Shown here: in pieces, positions 53,685 through 62,992 of the stretch
Layout of the letters: each line of letters opens with the position of its first letter
How positions within the stretch are numbered: the first letter of the stretch is position 1
Origin: Pantoea sp. Ap-967
GTDB taxonomy: Bacteria > Pseudomonadota > Gammaproteobacteria > Pseudomonadales > Pseudomonadaceae
DNA length: 64,000 bases
Direction: 5' to 3'
Assembly (NCBI RefSeq): GCF_011752565.1
Contig: NZ_VWXK01000021.1
Span: 39,200 to 103,199 of the forward strand
Translations under genes and position numbers: made by a program
Notes under the pieces: model-generated
What the model was told of the DNA's origin: nothing
The model's input: the letters and a program-made list of their open reading frames with translations, nothing else
Databases searched by the model: none

Positions 53685-55425
53685 AGGCGGCGGCGCCGTC
53701 CTTAACGACCAGGATGTCTTCCATGATCAGGTACTGCAGGTCCGAGCCGAAGAACATGTTCAGGGCGTCGGTCGGCGAGCAGATCATCGGCTCACCACGG
53801 CGGTTCAGCGAGGTGTTCAGCGACACGCCGTTGCCGGTCAGGTCTTCCAGCGCCTTCATCATGTCGTAGTAGCGCGGGTTGTATTCGCGCTTGAGCACCT
53901 GGGCACGCGAGGTGCCGTCCTCGTGCACCACTTCCGGCACGCGGGTCTTCCACTCTTCAGCCACTTCGAAGGTGAAGGTCATGAACGGCGCCGGGTGATC
54001 GACCTTGATCATCTGCGGGGCAACGGTGTCGAGCATCGACGGGCAGAAGGGTCTCCAGCGCTCGCGGAACTTGATCTGTTCGTTGATGCGGTTGGCCACG
54101 CCCGGCACGCTCGGGCAGCCGATGATCGAACGGCCACCAAGGGCACGTGGGCCGAATTCCATGCGGCCCTGGAACCAGGCCACCGGATTGCCTTCGACCA
54201 TGATCTTGGCGATGCGCTGTGGCATGTCGTCGAGCTTGCGCCATTTCGGTGCATTGGGGTGACGGGCACAGGCGGCAATCACGTCCTCGTTGGAGTACGA
54301 CGGGCCGAGGTAGACGTGCTCCATCTTCTCCACCGGCACGCCACGGGCGTGGGACACGTAGGCGGCGGCACCCACCGCGGTACCGGCATCGCCGGACGCC
54401 GGCTGGACGAACAGCTCCTTCACGTCTGGGCGGGCGATGATCTTCTGGTTGAGCTTGACGTTCAGCGCGCAGCCGCCAGCGAAGGCCAGCTTGCCGGTTT
54501 CACGCAGGGTGTCGCCCAGGTAGTGGTCGATCATCTGCAGGGCGAGCTTTTCGAACAGCGCCTGCATGCTGGCGGCATAGTGAATGTACGGCTCGTCGGC
54601 GATATCGCCTTCGCGCTTGGGGCCCAGCCATTCGATCAGCTTGGGCGAGAAGTAGAAACCCTTGCCCTTCTCTTTATGGCGGCGCAGGCCGATGACGTTG
54701 GCGTACTCGGTGTTGATCACCAGCTCGCCATTTTCGAAACTGGCCAGGCGCGAGAAGTCGTATTTGCTGGCGTCGCCATACGGCGCCATGCCCATGACCT
54801 TGAACTCGCCGTCGAGCATTTCGAAGCCAAGGAACTCGGTGATCGCGCCGTACAGGCCACCCAGGGAATCCGGGTCGTAGAATTCCTTGAGCTTGTGGAT
54901 CTTGCCGTTTTCGCCGTAGCCGAAGAAGGTGGTGGCGTACTCACCCTTGCCGTCGATGCCGAGGATCGCGGTTTTTTCCTTGAAGCCCGAGCAGTGGTAG
55001 GCACTGGAGGCGTGGGCCAGGTGGTGCTCGACCGGCTCGATCTTGACCTTTTTCGGGTCGAAGCCCAGTTGCTCCAGGCACCAGACGATCTTCTTGCGGT
55101 AGCGCTTGTAGCGGCGGTTGCCCATCAGGATCGCGTCGAGGGCGCGGTCCGGGGCGTACCAGTAGCGTTTGGCATAGTGCCAGCGGGCCTTGCCGAACAG
55201 GCTGATCGGGGCGAACGGAATGGCCACCACGTCGACATCAGATGGCTTGATGCCAGCTTGCTCCAGGCAGAACTTCGCCGACTCGTAGGGCATGCGGTTC
55301 TTCGCATGCTTGTCACGCACGAAGCGCTCTTCTTCGGCGGCGGCAATCAGTTTGCCGTCGATGTACAGGGCCGCGGAAGGGTCATGGCTAAGGGCGCCGG
55401 ACAGGCCAAGAATCGTCAATGCCAA
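53668..55425 (-). CDS. wapO: Carbamoyltransferase for LPS core (WapO-like)
   Basis: The 585-residue protein is of the NodU/CmcH carbamoyltransferase family: TILGLSGALSHDPSAALYIDGKLIAAAEEERFVRDKHA, VEHHLAHASSAYHCSG (His ligands of the metal) and FAGGCALNVKLNQKI in the ASKHA-like domain, then GRMEFGPRALGGRSIIGCPS in the YrdC-like C-terminal domain. In Pseudomonas the core heptose carries an O-carbamoyl group, and WapO is the assigned enzyme. It heads the run of core genes, and its promoter should lie in 55426-55660 beside the REP pair. Confidence 0.9.
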   Translation of the reverse strand: MALTILGLSGALSHDPSAALYIDGKLIAAAEEERFVRDKHAKNRMPYESAKFCLEQAGIKPSDVDVVAIPFAPISLFGKARWHYAKRYWYAPDRALDAILMGNRRYKRYRKKIVWCLEQLGFDPKKVKIEPVEHHLAHASSAYHCSGFKEKTAILGIDGKGEYATTFFGYGENGKIHKLKEFYDPDSLGGLYGAITEFLGFEMLDGEFKVMGMAPYGDASKYDFSRLASFENGELVINTEYANVIGLRRHKEKGKGFYFSPKLIEWLGPKREGDIADEPYIHYAASMQALFEKLALQMIDHYLGDTLRETGKLAFAGGCALNVKLNQKIIARPDVKELFVQPASGDAGTAVGAAAYVSHARGVPVEKMEHVYLGPSYSNEDVIAACARHPNAPKWRKLDDMPQRIAKIMVEGNPVAWFQGRMEFGPRALGGRSIIGCPSVPGVANRINEQIKFRERWRPFCPSMLDTVAPQMIKVDHPAPFMTFTFEVAEEWKTRVPEVVHEDGTSRAQVLKREYNPRYYDMMKALEDLTGNGVSLNTSLNRRGEPMICSPTDALNMFFGSDLQYLIMEDILVVKDGAAAYDQPL

Positions 55426-55529
55426 GGGATTAGCCTCTTCATTCGGTAGAGATGCGCCAGCGGCCTCGTGGGCGGGTGGCGGCTAAAGGGCGGGATTATA
55501 ACGCAAACGGCAGCCACTGCATCGGCCTG

Positions 55530-55643
55530 GTAGGAGCGAGCGCAGCTCGCGAGGGCGCGCGCAGCGACCCCGGGTGCTCAGCTTCGTAGCAGGCAGTGCC
55601 GGGGCTGCCTTGCAGCCCATCGCGAGCTGCGCTCGCTCCTACA
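55530..55643. repeat. Inverted REP pair, family A
   Basis: GTAGGAGCGAGCGCAGC from 55530 and its inverse ending at 55642 enclose a GGGGCTGC/GCAGCCC sub-stem. It fills most of the 235-bp gap between wapO and rlmJ. Confidence 0.9.
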
Positions 55644-55660
55644 GGGGACCGCGATGCCAG

Positions 55661-56497
55661 TTACTCGGCGATCAGCCAGTCCATGCGGAAGCTGCCGGCG
55701 GTTTGTGCCAGTTCCTTGGCCAGCCAGGGCAGCAGCTCGCGCAGTTCTTCTTCCAGGCCCCATGGCGGGTTGGCGATGGCCAGGCCCGAGCCGTTGAGGC
55801 CCTGGGGGCTGTCCTGGTGGTGCACGTACAGCTCCACGCGCAGCAGTTTCGGCGCGCCGGTGCTGGTCAGGTCCTGGTAGAAGCGGGTCAGCGAGCGCTG
55901 GTCCTTGATCGGGTACCAGATGGCCGCGACGGTCTGGCGCATGCGGCCAATCGCCTCCTTCATGGAGGTGGTGCAGCGCTTGAGCTCGTCGGCCTTCTCG
56001 AAGGGTGGGTCGATCAACATGATCGCGCGCTTTTCCTGCACCGGCAGCAAGGCACGTGGCACATGCCAGCCCTCACCCAGATGCACGACCACGCGCGGGT
56101 CCTTCTTCATGTTTTCCTTGAGCAGCGGGCCGTCTTCCGGGTGCTTCTCGTTGAGCAGCGCACGGTCCTGCTCGCGCATCAGGCGCCGGGCCAGCTCGGG
56201 GGAGCCTGGGTAGTAGCGCAGCTCGCCGTCGGCGTTCAGGCGCTTGATGATGCGCAGGTAGTCGGCGGCCATGGCCGGCAGGTCGTCGCGGTTCCACAGG
56301 CGCGCAACGCCCTCCAGGTACTCGCCGGTGCGGGTTGCCTGGTCGCCCTGCAGGTCATAAAGGCCAAGGCCTGCGTGGGTGTCGATGTAGGCGAACGGCT
56401 GCTCCTTACGCGACATCAGGGCGATGAGGCGGGTCAGCACGATGTGTTTGAGGACGTCGGCGTGGTTGCCGGCGTGGAAGGCGTGACGATAGTTCAT
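55661..56497 (-). CDS. rlmJ: RlmJ, 23S rRNA m6A2030 methyltransferase
   Basis: From ATG 56497 the protein is 278 residues, starting MNYRHAFHAGNHADVLKHIVLTRLIALMSRKEQPFAYIDTHAGLGLYDL, the RlmJ signature, with the catalytic DPPFEKADEL. It methylates A2030 of 23S rRNA. The upstream 30 in-frame codons are not family-like. It stands alone between two REP pairs. Confidence 0.95.
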   Translation of the reverse strand: MNYRHAFHAGNHADVLKHIVLTRLIALMSRKEQPFAYIDTHAGLGLYDLQGDQATRTGEYLEGVARLWNRDDLPAMAADYLRIIKRLNADGELRYYPGSPELARRLMREQDRALLNEKHPEDGPLLKENMKKDPRVVVHLGEGWHVPRALLPVQEKRAIMLIDPPFEKADELKRCTTSMKEAIGRMRQTVAAIWYPIKDQRSLTRFYQDLTSTGAPKLLRVELYVHHQDSPQGLNGSGLAIANPPWGLEEELRELLPWLAKELAQTAGSFRMDWLIAE

Positions 56498-56570
56498 GGC
56501 AACTCCTGCGAAGGCGGCAAGTTTACCTTGCCTTGCAGGCGGCGTCAGGCCTGGCTGTCGATCGGCGGCA

Positions 56571-56654
56571 CCTTCTTCGCGGGCCAAGCCCGCGCCTACA
56601 AGGTCATCGAAACCTATGCAATCCCTGTAGGAGCGGGCTTGCCCCGCGAAGAAG
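56571..56654. repeat. Inverted REP pair, family B
   Basis: A minus copy (CTTCTTCGCGGGCCAAGCCC, 56571-56590) faces a plus copy (GTAGGAGCGGGCTTGCCCCG from 56627). It lies between rlmJ and the putP stop. Confidence 0.87.
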
Positions 56655-56675
56655 CCACCACCGATTCAACAGTTG

Positions 56676-58154
56676 TTACTTGTCAGCGTGATACGCCGCA
56701 TCAGCCGTTTCAAAGCGCTGCACCATCGCCTGCGACGGGCTGCCCAGCTTGCTCACCAGAACGATGGCGATGCTCGCCAGCAGGAAGCCCGGGATAATTT
56801 CATACAGGCCCCAGGTATCGATCTGCTTCCACAGGATCACGGTCAGCGCACCGACCACGATACCTGCCAAGGCGCCGTTACGGGTCATGCCCTTCCACAG
56901 CACCGAAATCAGCACCACCGGGCCGAAGGCCGCACCGAAACCGGCCCAGGCGTAGGCCACCAGGCCCAGCACGCGGTTTTCCGGGTTGGCCGCCATGGCA
57001 ATGGCGATCAGGGCCACGGCCAGCACCATCAGGCGGCCGACCCACACCAGCTCGACCTGCGAAGCGTTCTTGCGCAGGAAGGCCTTGTAGAAGTCTTCGG
57101 TCAAGGCACTGGAGCACACCAGCAGCTGGCAGCTCAGGGTACTCATCACCGCCGCCAGGATGGCCGACAGCAGTACACCGGCGATCCACGGGTTGAACAG
57201 GATCTTCGCCAGTTCGATGAACACCCGCTCGTGGTTCTCGGTGACCGGGCCTGCCTGCTCAGGGTGCGCCGAGAAGTAGGCGATACCGAAGAAGCCCACC
57301 GCGCAAGTGCCGGCCAGGCACAGGATCATCCAGGTCATGGAGATGCGACGGGCGTTGGCGATCGATTTCACCGAGTCGGCGGCCATGAAGCGTGCCAGGA
57401 TATGCGGCTGGCCGAAATAGCCCAGGCCCCAGCCCATCAGGGAAATGATGCCGACGAAGGTCGCGCCCTTGAGCATGTCGAAGTTGGCAGGGTTCTGCGC
57501 TTCGATGGCCAGGAAGGTGGTGTCGAAGCCGCCGGTGGAGATCAGCACGATCACCGGCGTCAGGATCAGCGCGAAGATCATCAGCGAGGCTTGTACGGTA
57601 TCGGTCCAGCTCACCGCCAGGAAACCGCCGACGAAGGTGTAGGCGATGGTGGCCGCAGCGCCGGCCCACAGGGCCGTTTCATACGGCATGTCGAAGGTGC
57701 TTTCGAACAGGCGGGCACCGGCGACGATGCCGGAGGCGCAATAGATGGTGAAGAACACCAGGATGACGATGGCCGAAATGATCCGCAGCAGGCCGCTGTT
57801 GTCTTCGAAGCGGCTGGAGAAGTAGTCCGGCAGGGTCAGCGCATCGCCGTTGTGCTCGGTCTGCACGCGCAGGCGGCCGGCGACGAACAGCCAGTTGAGA
57901 TACGCGCCCACGGTCAGGCCGATGGCGATCCAGGCCTCGGAAAGGCCCGAGAAGTAGATGGCGCCCGGCAGGCCCATCAGCAGCCAGCCGCTCATGTCGG
58001 AAGCGCCGGCAGACAGCGCGGTCACCACGCTACCCAGGCTACGACCGCCGAGGATGTAATCGGAAAGGTTCTTGGTGGAGCGATAGGCGGCGAAGCCGAT
58101 CAGCACCATTGCCGCGATGTAGATCACGAAGGTGATCGTTAGTGGATTGCCCAT
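56676..58154 (-). CDS. putP: PutP, sodium/proline symporter
   Basis: A 492-residue SSSF-family transporter with about 13 helices: TKNLSDYILGGRSLGSVVTALSAGASDMSGWLLMGLPGAIYFSGLSEAWIAIG is the PutP signature with the Na/proline site, and the conserved LILTPVIVLIS and GYFGQPHILARFMAA follow. It imports L-proline with Na+. It is divergent from putA over a shared 357-bp control region. Confidence 0.96.
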   Translation of the reverse strand: MGNPLTITFVIYIAAMVLIGFAAYRSTKNLSDYILGGRSLGSVVTALSAGASDMSGWLLMGLPGAIYFSGLSEAWIAIGLTVGAYLNWLFVAGRLRVQTEHNGDALTLPDYFSSRFEDNSGLLRIISAIVILVFFTIYCASGIVAGARLFESTFDMPYETALWAGAAATIAYTFVGGFLAVSWTDTVQASLMIFALILTPVIVLISTGGFDTTFLAIEAQNPANFDMLKGATFVGIISLMGWGLGYFGQPHILARFMAADSVKSIANARRISMTWMILCLAGTCAVGFFGIAYFSAHPEQAGPVTENHERVFIELAKILFNPWIAGVLLSAILAAVMSTLSCQLLVCSSALTEDFYKAFLRKNASQVELVWVGRLMVLAVALIAIAMAANPENRVLGLVAYAWAGFGAAFGPVVLISVLWKGMTRNGALAGIVVGALTVILWKQIDTWGLYEIIPGFLLASIAIVLVSKLGSPSQAMVQRFETADAAYHADK

Positions 58155-58204
58155 GCGTGTGCCCTGGCGTTTGTTTTTATTTCATGCGCAACCGGCGAGA
58201 GGAC

Positions 58205-58278
58205 GGTTGCACCCAGGCGGCGAATCCTATGCAACAACGCAAAGTGGGTGCAACCATTTTTCATTTGCAAGTTGCACC
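58205..58278 (-). promoter_or_regulatory. putP-side operators and promoter
   Basis: GGTTGCACC or its inverse occurs at 58205-58213 (+), 58247-58255 (-) and as AGTTGCACC at 58270-58278 (+), with a further GTTGCA on the minus strand at 58230-58235. On the minus strand TTGCAC (58253-58248) lies 18 bases from TAGGAT (58229-58224), a fair sigma-70 promoter whose -35 is inside an operator copy. These fit binding sites of the PutA repressor (known core GTTGCA in enteric bacteria). Confidence 0.7.
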
Positions 58279-58398
58279 TGGCCGTGCATTTCCCGTTAAA
58301 CCGGCTTTTTTGCTCCTTTTGGGAGCATAACCGCCGTTTTTCAGAATAAAACGCACCACAAATGCCCCTTTTCGCCGCGCCAGCCTGCGCGCCAGACG

Positions 58399-58466
58399 AG
58401 TTGCACCTTTTTCATGAAAAAAACGGGTTGCACCTGGTTGCACCTGAAAAATCCTACAGCTAATCT
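58399..58466 (+). promoter_or_regulatory. putA-side operators and promoter
   Basis: Three direct GTTGCACC copies lie at 58400, 58427 and 58437; the last two are spaced exactly 10 bp. TTGCAC at 58438-58443, then 17 bases, then TAATCT at 58461-58466 forms a good putA promoter, so the operator overlaps its -35. The stretch 58279-58398 between the two operator groups is AT-rich in places and holds no gene. Confidence 0.72.
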
Positions 58467-58511
58467 TGGCCCCAGCTAAAGCCACGACCGTGGCAATAAT
58501 GAGGATAAGAA

Positions 58512-61500
58512 ATGGCGACGACCACCCTTGGGGTCAAACTTGACGACCCTACCCGTGAGCGACTCAAGGCCGCTGCGCAGTCCATCGACCGCACGCCGCA
58601 CTGGTTGATCAAGCAAGCGATCTTCAATTACCTGGAGAAGCTCGAGGGTGGCGCTACCCTGACCGAACTCAATGGCCACGCCAGTGGCCTTGCCGATGAC
58701 GCCGGTGAGGTCCAGGCCGACCACAGTCACCAATGCTTCCTCGAATTCGCTGAAAGCATCCTGCCGCAATCGGTGCTGCGCTCGGCCATTACGGCTGCCT
58801 ACCGCCGCCCCGAGCCGGAAGTGGTGCCGATGCTGCTGGAACAGGCGCGCCTGAGCGCGCCGCTGGCCGAGGCCACCAACAAACTGGCCGCCGGTATCGC
58901 CGAAAAACTGCGCAACCAGAAAAGCGCCGGTGGCCGTGCTGGCATCGTTCAGGGCCTGCTGCAGGAATTCTCCCTGTCGTCCCAGGAAGGCGTGGCCTTG
59001 ATGTGCCTGGCCGAGGCCCTGCTGCGCATTCCCGACAAAGGCACCCGCGACGCCTTGATTCGCGACAAGATCAGCAACGGCAACTGGCAGCCACACCTGG
59101 GCAACAGCCCGTCGCTGTTCGTCAACGCCGCCACCTGGGGCCTGCTGCTGACCGGCAAGCTGGTGTCCACCCACAACGAAGCCGGCCTCACCTCCTCGCT
59201 CACCCGCATCATCGGCAAGAGCGGCGAACCGATGATCCGCAAGGGCGTCGACATGGCCATGCGCCTGATGGGCGAGCAGTTCGTCACTGGCGAAACCATC
59301 GCCGAAGCCCTGGCCAACGCCAGCCGCTTCGAAGCCAAGGGCTTCCGCTATTCCTACGACATGCTCGGCGAAGCGGCCCTGACCGAGCACGACGCGCAGA
59401 AGTACCTGGCGTCCTATGAGCAGGCCATCCACTCGATCGGCAAGGCCTCCCACGGCCGCGGCATCTATGAAGGGCCAGGCATCTCGATCAAGCTGTCGGC
59501 GCTGCACCCGCGCTACAGCCGCGCCCAGTACGAGCGCGTGATGGAAGAGCTGTACCCGCGCCTGCTGTCGCTGACCCAGCTGGCCAAGCAATATGACATC
59601 GGCCTGAACATCGACGCCGAGGAAGCCGACCGCCTGGAGCTGTCCCTCGACCTGCTTGAGCGCCTGTGCTTCGAACCGACGCTGGCCGGCTGGAACGGCA
59701 TCGGCTTCGTTATCCAGGCCTACCAGAAACGCTGCCCGTACGTAATCGACTACGTCATCGACCTGGCCAAGCGCAGCCGCCATCGCCTGATGATCCGCCT
59801 GGTGAAAGGCGCCTACTGGGACAGCGAGATCAAGCGCGCCCAGGTCGAGGGCCTGGAAGGCTACCCGGTGTATACCCGCAAGGTGTATACCGACGTGTCC
59901 TACGTGGCTTGCGCACGCAAGCTGCTGGCGGTGCCGGAGTCCATCTACCCGCAGTTCGCCACCCACAACGCCCACACCCTGTCGGCCATCTACCATATCG
60001 CGGGCCAGAACTATTACCCGGGCCAGTACGAATTCCAGTGCCTGCACGGCATGGGCGAACCCCTGTACGAACAGGTCGTGGGCAAGGTTGCCGATGGCAA
60101 GCTGAACCGCCCGTGCCGGGTATACGCCCCGGTCGGCACCCACGAAACCCTGTTGGCCTACCTGGTGCGCCGGCTGCTGGAAAACGGCGCCAATACCTCG
60201 TTCGTCAACCGCATTGCCGACCACTCCATCTCCATTCAGGAACTGGTGGCCGACCCGGTCGCCAGCATCGAGCGCATGGGTGCCCAGGAAGGCAGCATTG
60301 GCCTGCCCCACCCGCGCATCGCCCTGCCGCGTGAACTGTATGGCAGCGAGCGGGCCAACTCGGCCGGCATCGACATGGCCAACGAACACCGCCTGGCGTC
60401 GCTGTCCTGCGCCATGCTGGCCACGGCCAACCATGCCTGGCAAGCCGCCCCGCTGCTGGCCTGCGCCGCCAGCGAAGCTGCCGCAGCGCCGGTGCTGAAC
60501 CCGGCCGACCACCGCGACGTGGTGGGCCACGTGCAAGAAGCCACCGTTGCCGACGTCGACAACGCCATCCAGTGCGCGCTGAACGCAGCGCCCATCTGGC
60601 AGGCCACGCCGCCGGCCGAGCGTGCGGCGATCCTTGAGCGCACCGCCGACCTGATGGAGGCCGAGATCCAGCCGCTGATGGGCCTGCTGATCCGCGAAGC
60701 CGGCAAGACCTTCGCCAACGCCATCGCCGAAGTGCGCGAGGCCGTGGACTTCCTGCGCTACTACGCGGTGCAGGCACGCAACGACTTCAGCAACGACGCC
60801 CATCGCCCGCTGGGCCCGGTGGTGTGCATCAGCCCATGGAACTTCCCACTGGCGATCTTCACCGGCCAGGTGGCCGCGGCCCTCGCCGCCGGCAACCCGG
60901 TGCTGGCCAAGCCGGCCGAGCAAACCCCGCTGATTGCGGCCCAGGCCGTGCGCCTGCTGCTGGAAGCCGGCATCCCTGAGGGCGTGCTGCAGCTGCTGCC
61001 AGGGCGCGGCGAAACCGTCGGTGCCGGGCTGGTCGGTGACGAGCGGGTCAAGGGCGTGATGTTCACCGGCTCCACCGAAGTCGCCCGCCTGCTGCAGCGC
61101 AATGTGGCTGGGCGCCTGGACAACCAGGGCCGGCCGATTCCGCTGATTGCCGAAACCGGTGGCCAGAACGCGATGATCGTCGACTCCTCGGCACTGACCG
61201 AGCAGGTGGTGATCGATGTGGTGTCCTCGGCGTTCGACAGTGCCGGCCAGCGCTGCTCGGCCCTGCGCGTGCTGTGCCTGCAGGAAGATTCGGCCGACCG
61301 CGTGATCGAAATGCTCAAGGGCGCCATGGCCGAAAGCCGCCTGGGCTGCCCAGACCGCCTGGCCGTGGACATCGGCCCGGTGATCGACGCCGAAGCCAAG
61401 GCCGGCATCGAGAAACATATCCAGGGCATGCGCGAGAAAGGCCGCCCGGTCTATCAAGTGGCCATCGCCGATGCCGCCGAGGTCAAGCGTGGCACCTTCG

Positions 61501-62465
61501 TGATGCCGACCTTGATCGAGCTGGAAAGCTTCGATGAGCTCAAGCGCGAGATCTTCGGCCCGGTACTGCACGTGGTGCGCTACAACCGCCGTAACCTGGA
61601 CCAGCTGATCGCACAGATCAACGCTTCCGGCTACGGCCTGACCCTGGGCGTGCACACCCGCATCGATGAAACCATTGCCAAGGTGGTGGAATCCGCCAAT
61701 GCCGGCAACATGTACGTCAACCGCAACATCGTGGGCGCCGTGGTGGGTGTGCAGCCGTTCGGCGGTGAAGGCCTGTCCGGCACCGGCCCGAAAGCCGGTG
61801 GCCCGCTGTACCTGTACCGCCTGCTGTCGACCCGCCCGGCCGATGCGATTGGCCGGCACTTCCACCAGCAGGATGGCGCAACCCAACCAGACCGTGCCCT
61901 GCACGAGCAGTTGGTGAAGCCGCTGCACGCCCTCAAGGCCTGGGCCGAGAGCAACCAGCACGCAGACCTGGCTGCCCTGTGCAACCAGTTCGCCGGCCAG
62001 TCGCAAAGCGGCATCGCCCGCCTGTTGCCCGGCCCGACCGGCGAGCGCAACACCTACACCATCCTGCCGCGCGAGCACGTGCTGTGCCTGGCCGACAACG
62101 AGGCCGACCTGCTGGCGCAGTTCGCTGCCGTACTGGCGGTGGGTAGTTCGGCGGTGTGGGCCGACAGCGAGCCCGGCAAGGCCCTGCGTGGCCGCCTGCC
62201 GAAGGAGCTGCAGGCCAAGGTCAAGCTGGTGGCAGACTGGAACAAGGATGAGGTGGCGTTCGACGCGGTGATCCACCATGGCGACTCGGACCAGTTGCGC
62301 GGCGTGTGCCAGCAGGTGGCCAAGCGCGCCGGGGCGATTGTTGGCGTGCACGGGTTGTCCAGCGGCGATCACCAGATTGCGCTGGAGCGGCTGGTGATCG
62401 AGCGGGCGGTGAGCGTGAACACTGCGGCGGCGGGCGGTAATGCCAGCTTGATGACCATTGGCTGA
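58512..62465 (+). CDS. putA: PutA, proline dehydrogenase / P5C dehydrogenase / repressor
   Basis: The 1317-residue protein has three parts. Residues 1-50 (MATTTLGVKLDDPTRERLKA...HWLIKQAIFNYLEK) are the ribbon-helix-helix DNA-binding domain. Residues about 180-570 are the FAD proline dehydrogenase barrel (RLVKGAYWDSEIKRAQ). Residues about 640-1100 are the aldehyde dehydrogenase domain (SPWNFPLAIFTGQVAAALAAGN, MFTGSTEVARLL, SAGQRCSALRVLCLQ with the catalytic Cys). The length and C-terminal extension match trifunctional PutA. It oxidises proline to glutamate at the membrane and represses put genes when proline is low. GAGGA precedes the ATG. Confidence 0.98.
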   Translation: MATTTLGVKLDDPTRERLKAAAQSIDRTPHWLIKQAIFNYLEKLEGGATLTELNGHASGLADDAGEVQADHSHQCFLEFAESILPQSVLRSAITAAYRRPEPEVVPMLLEQARLSAPLAEATNKLAAGIAEKLRNQKSAGGRAGIVQGLLQEFSLSSQEGVALMCLAEALLRIPDKGTRDALIRDKISNGNWQPHLGNSPSLFVNAATWGLLLTGKLVSTHNEAGLTSSLTRIIGKSGEPMIRKGVDMAMRLMGEQFVTGETIAEALANASRFEAKGFRYSYDMLGEAALTEHDAQKYLASYEQAIHSIGKASHGRGIYEGPGISIKLSALHPRYSRAQYERVMEELYPRLLSLTQLAKQYDIGLNIDAEEADRLELSLDLLERLCFEPTLAGWNGIGFVIQAYQKRCPYVIDYVIDLAKRSRHRLMIRLVKGAYWDSEIKRAQVEGLEGYPVYTRKVYTDVSYVACARKLLAVPESIYPQFATHNAHTLSAIYHIAGQNYYPGQYEFQCLHGMGEPLYEQVVGKVADGKLNRPCRVYAPVGTHETLLAYLVRRLLENGANTSFVNRIADHSISIQELVADPVASIERMGAQEGSIGLPHPRIALPRELYGSERANSAGIDMANEHRLASLSCAMLATANHAWQAAPLLACAASEAAAAPVLNPADHRDVVGHVQEATVADVDNAIQCALNAAPIWQATPPAERAAILERTADLMEAEIQPLMGLLIREAGKTFANAIAEVREAVDFLRYYAVQARNDFSNDAHRPLGPVVCISPWNFPLAIFTGQVAAALAAGNPVLAKPAEQTPLIAAQAVRLLLEAGIPEGVLQLLPGRGETVGAGLVGDERVKGVMFTGSTEVARLLQRNVAGRLDNQGRPIPLIAETGGQNAMIVDSSALTEQVVIDVVSSAFDSAGQRCSALRVLCLQEDSADRVIEMLKGAMAESRLGCPDRLAVDIGPVIDAEAKAGIEKHIQGMREKGRPVYQVAIADAAEVKRGTFVMPTLIELESFDELKREIFGPVLHVVRYNRRNLDQLIAQINASGYGLTLGVHTRIDETIAKVVESANAGNMYVNRNIVGAVVGVQPFGGEGLSGTGPKAGGPLYLYRLLSTRPADAIGRHFHQQDGATQPDRALHEQLVKPLHALKAWAESNQHADLAALCNQFAGQSQSGIARLLPGPTGERNTYTILPREHVLCLADNEADLLAQFAAVLAVGSSAVWADSEPGKALRGRLPKELQAKVKLVADWNKDEVAFDAVIHHGDSDQLRGVCQQVAKRAGAIVGVHGLSSGDHQIALERLVIERAVSVNTAAAGGNASLMTIG

Positions 62466-62468
62466 TGA

Positions 62469-62521
62469 CATGCCTTGAGAGGTTCAGCGCCTGAAAGATC
62501 GAGCGCCGCCCGCGCGGCGCT
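62469..62521 (+). repeat. 53-bp direct repeat, left copy
   Basis: Bases 62469-62521 recur at 63776-63828 with one mismatch (the G in TTGAGAGGTTCAG is T in the other copy). The copy begins three bases after the putA stop and includes most of its terminator hairpin. Confidence 0.95.
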
Positions 62522-62525
62522 CGAT
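62498..62525. terminator. putA 3' hairpin
   Basis: ATCGAGCGCCGC (62498-62509) pairs perfectly with 62514-62525 across a CCGC loop, a 12-bp GC-rich stem 32 bases past the putA stop. It is followed by TAAACA, not a T run. The second copy of the repeat keeps only the inner part of this stem. Confidence 0.65.
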
Positions 62526-62560
62526 TAAACAGACACCTCTATCTCCTACCCTTGCTGTTT

Positions 62561-62992
62561 TCAGTTACGGCGCCTCCAGAGCCACCAGAGACTCCAAGCT
62601 TTAGCCCCTTCAGAAGCAGCAACAAGGCTCAACCAAATCCACGTGCTGGTATCAGGCAAGAGCAAAATCAACATAAAAGATGGGATCACAAAAAAGACAC
62701 GAAAAGGAATTTGAATGAACGCCAAGTAGATCCCCGAAACCCTACCCAGACAAAGCATTAGGCTACTGGCCACAAGAGAGGCCTGGGTAACGAGGCCCAT
62801 CCACACCATAAATTCAAGACCTCCCCCCCACTGCTCCATGTTTGCGAGGGCAGATTTGAAGTCACTTAAAAAGGGTGTAACGCCTCTTCCGAGAGCACTG
62901 AACACCACGAAGCAAATATAGAAAGCGTCCATTACCCCCCAGAAAAAACCGACCAAACGCTTTGACGTGATTAAGCCCGATCTTCCTATCAT
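62561..62992 (-). CDS. Small four-helix membrane protein, unknown
   Basis: The 143-residue protein (MIGRSGLITSKRLVGFFWGVMDAFYICFVVFSALG) has about four membrane helices, at roughly 13-35, 60-80, 84-110 and 116-137, and a basic end (WWLWRRRN). No family is recognised. Its ATG overlaps the stop of the gene before it (ATGA), so the two are coupled. Codon use is AT-leaning, unlike neighbours, pointing to recent transfer. It could be a partner or immunity-like protein for the upstream product, but the sequence does not show that. Confidence 0.7.
   Translation of the reverse strand: MIGRSGLITSKRLVGFFWGVMDAFYICFVVFSALGRGVTPFLSDFKSALANMEQWGGGLEFMVWMGLVTQASLVASSLMLCLGRVSGIYLAFIQIPFRVFFVIPSFMLILLLPDTSTWIWLSLVAASEGAKAWSLWWLWRRRN

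Noticed and set aside
58476..62471. 1331-codon open frame antisense to putA
   Set aside because: Same artefact: long antisense frames are normal opposite GC-rich genes. PutA on the plus strand has full domain support.
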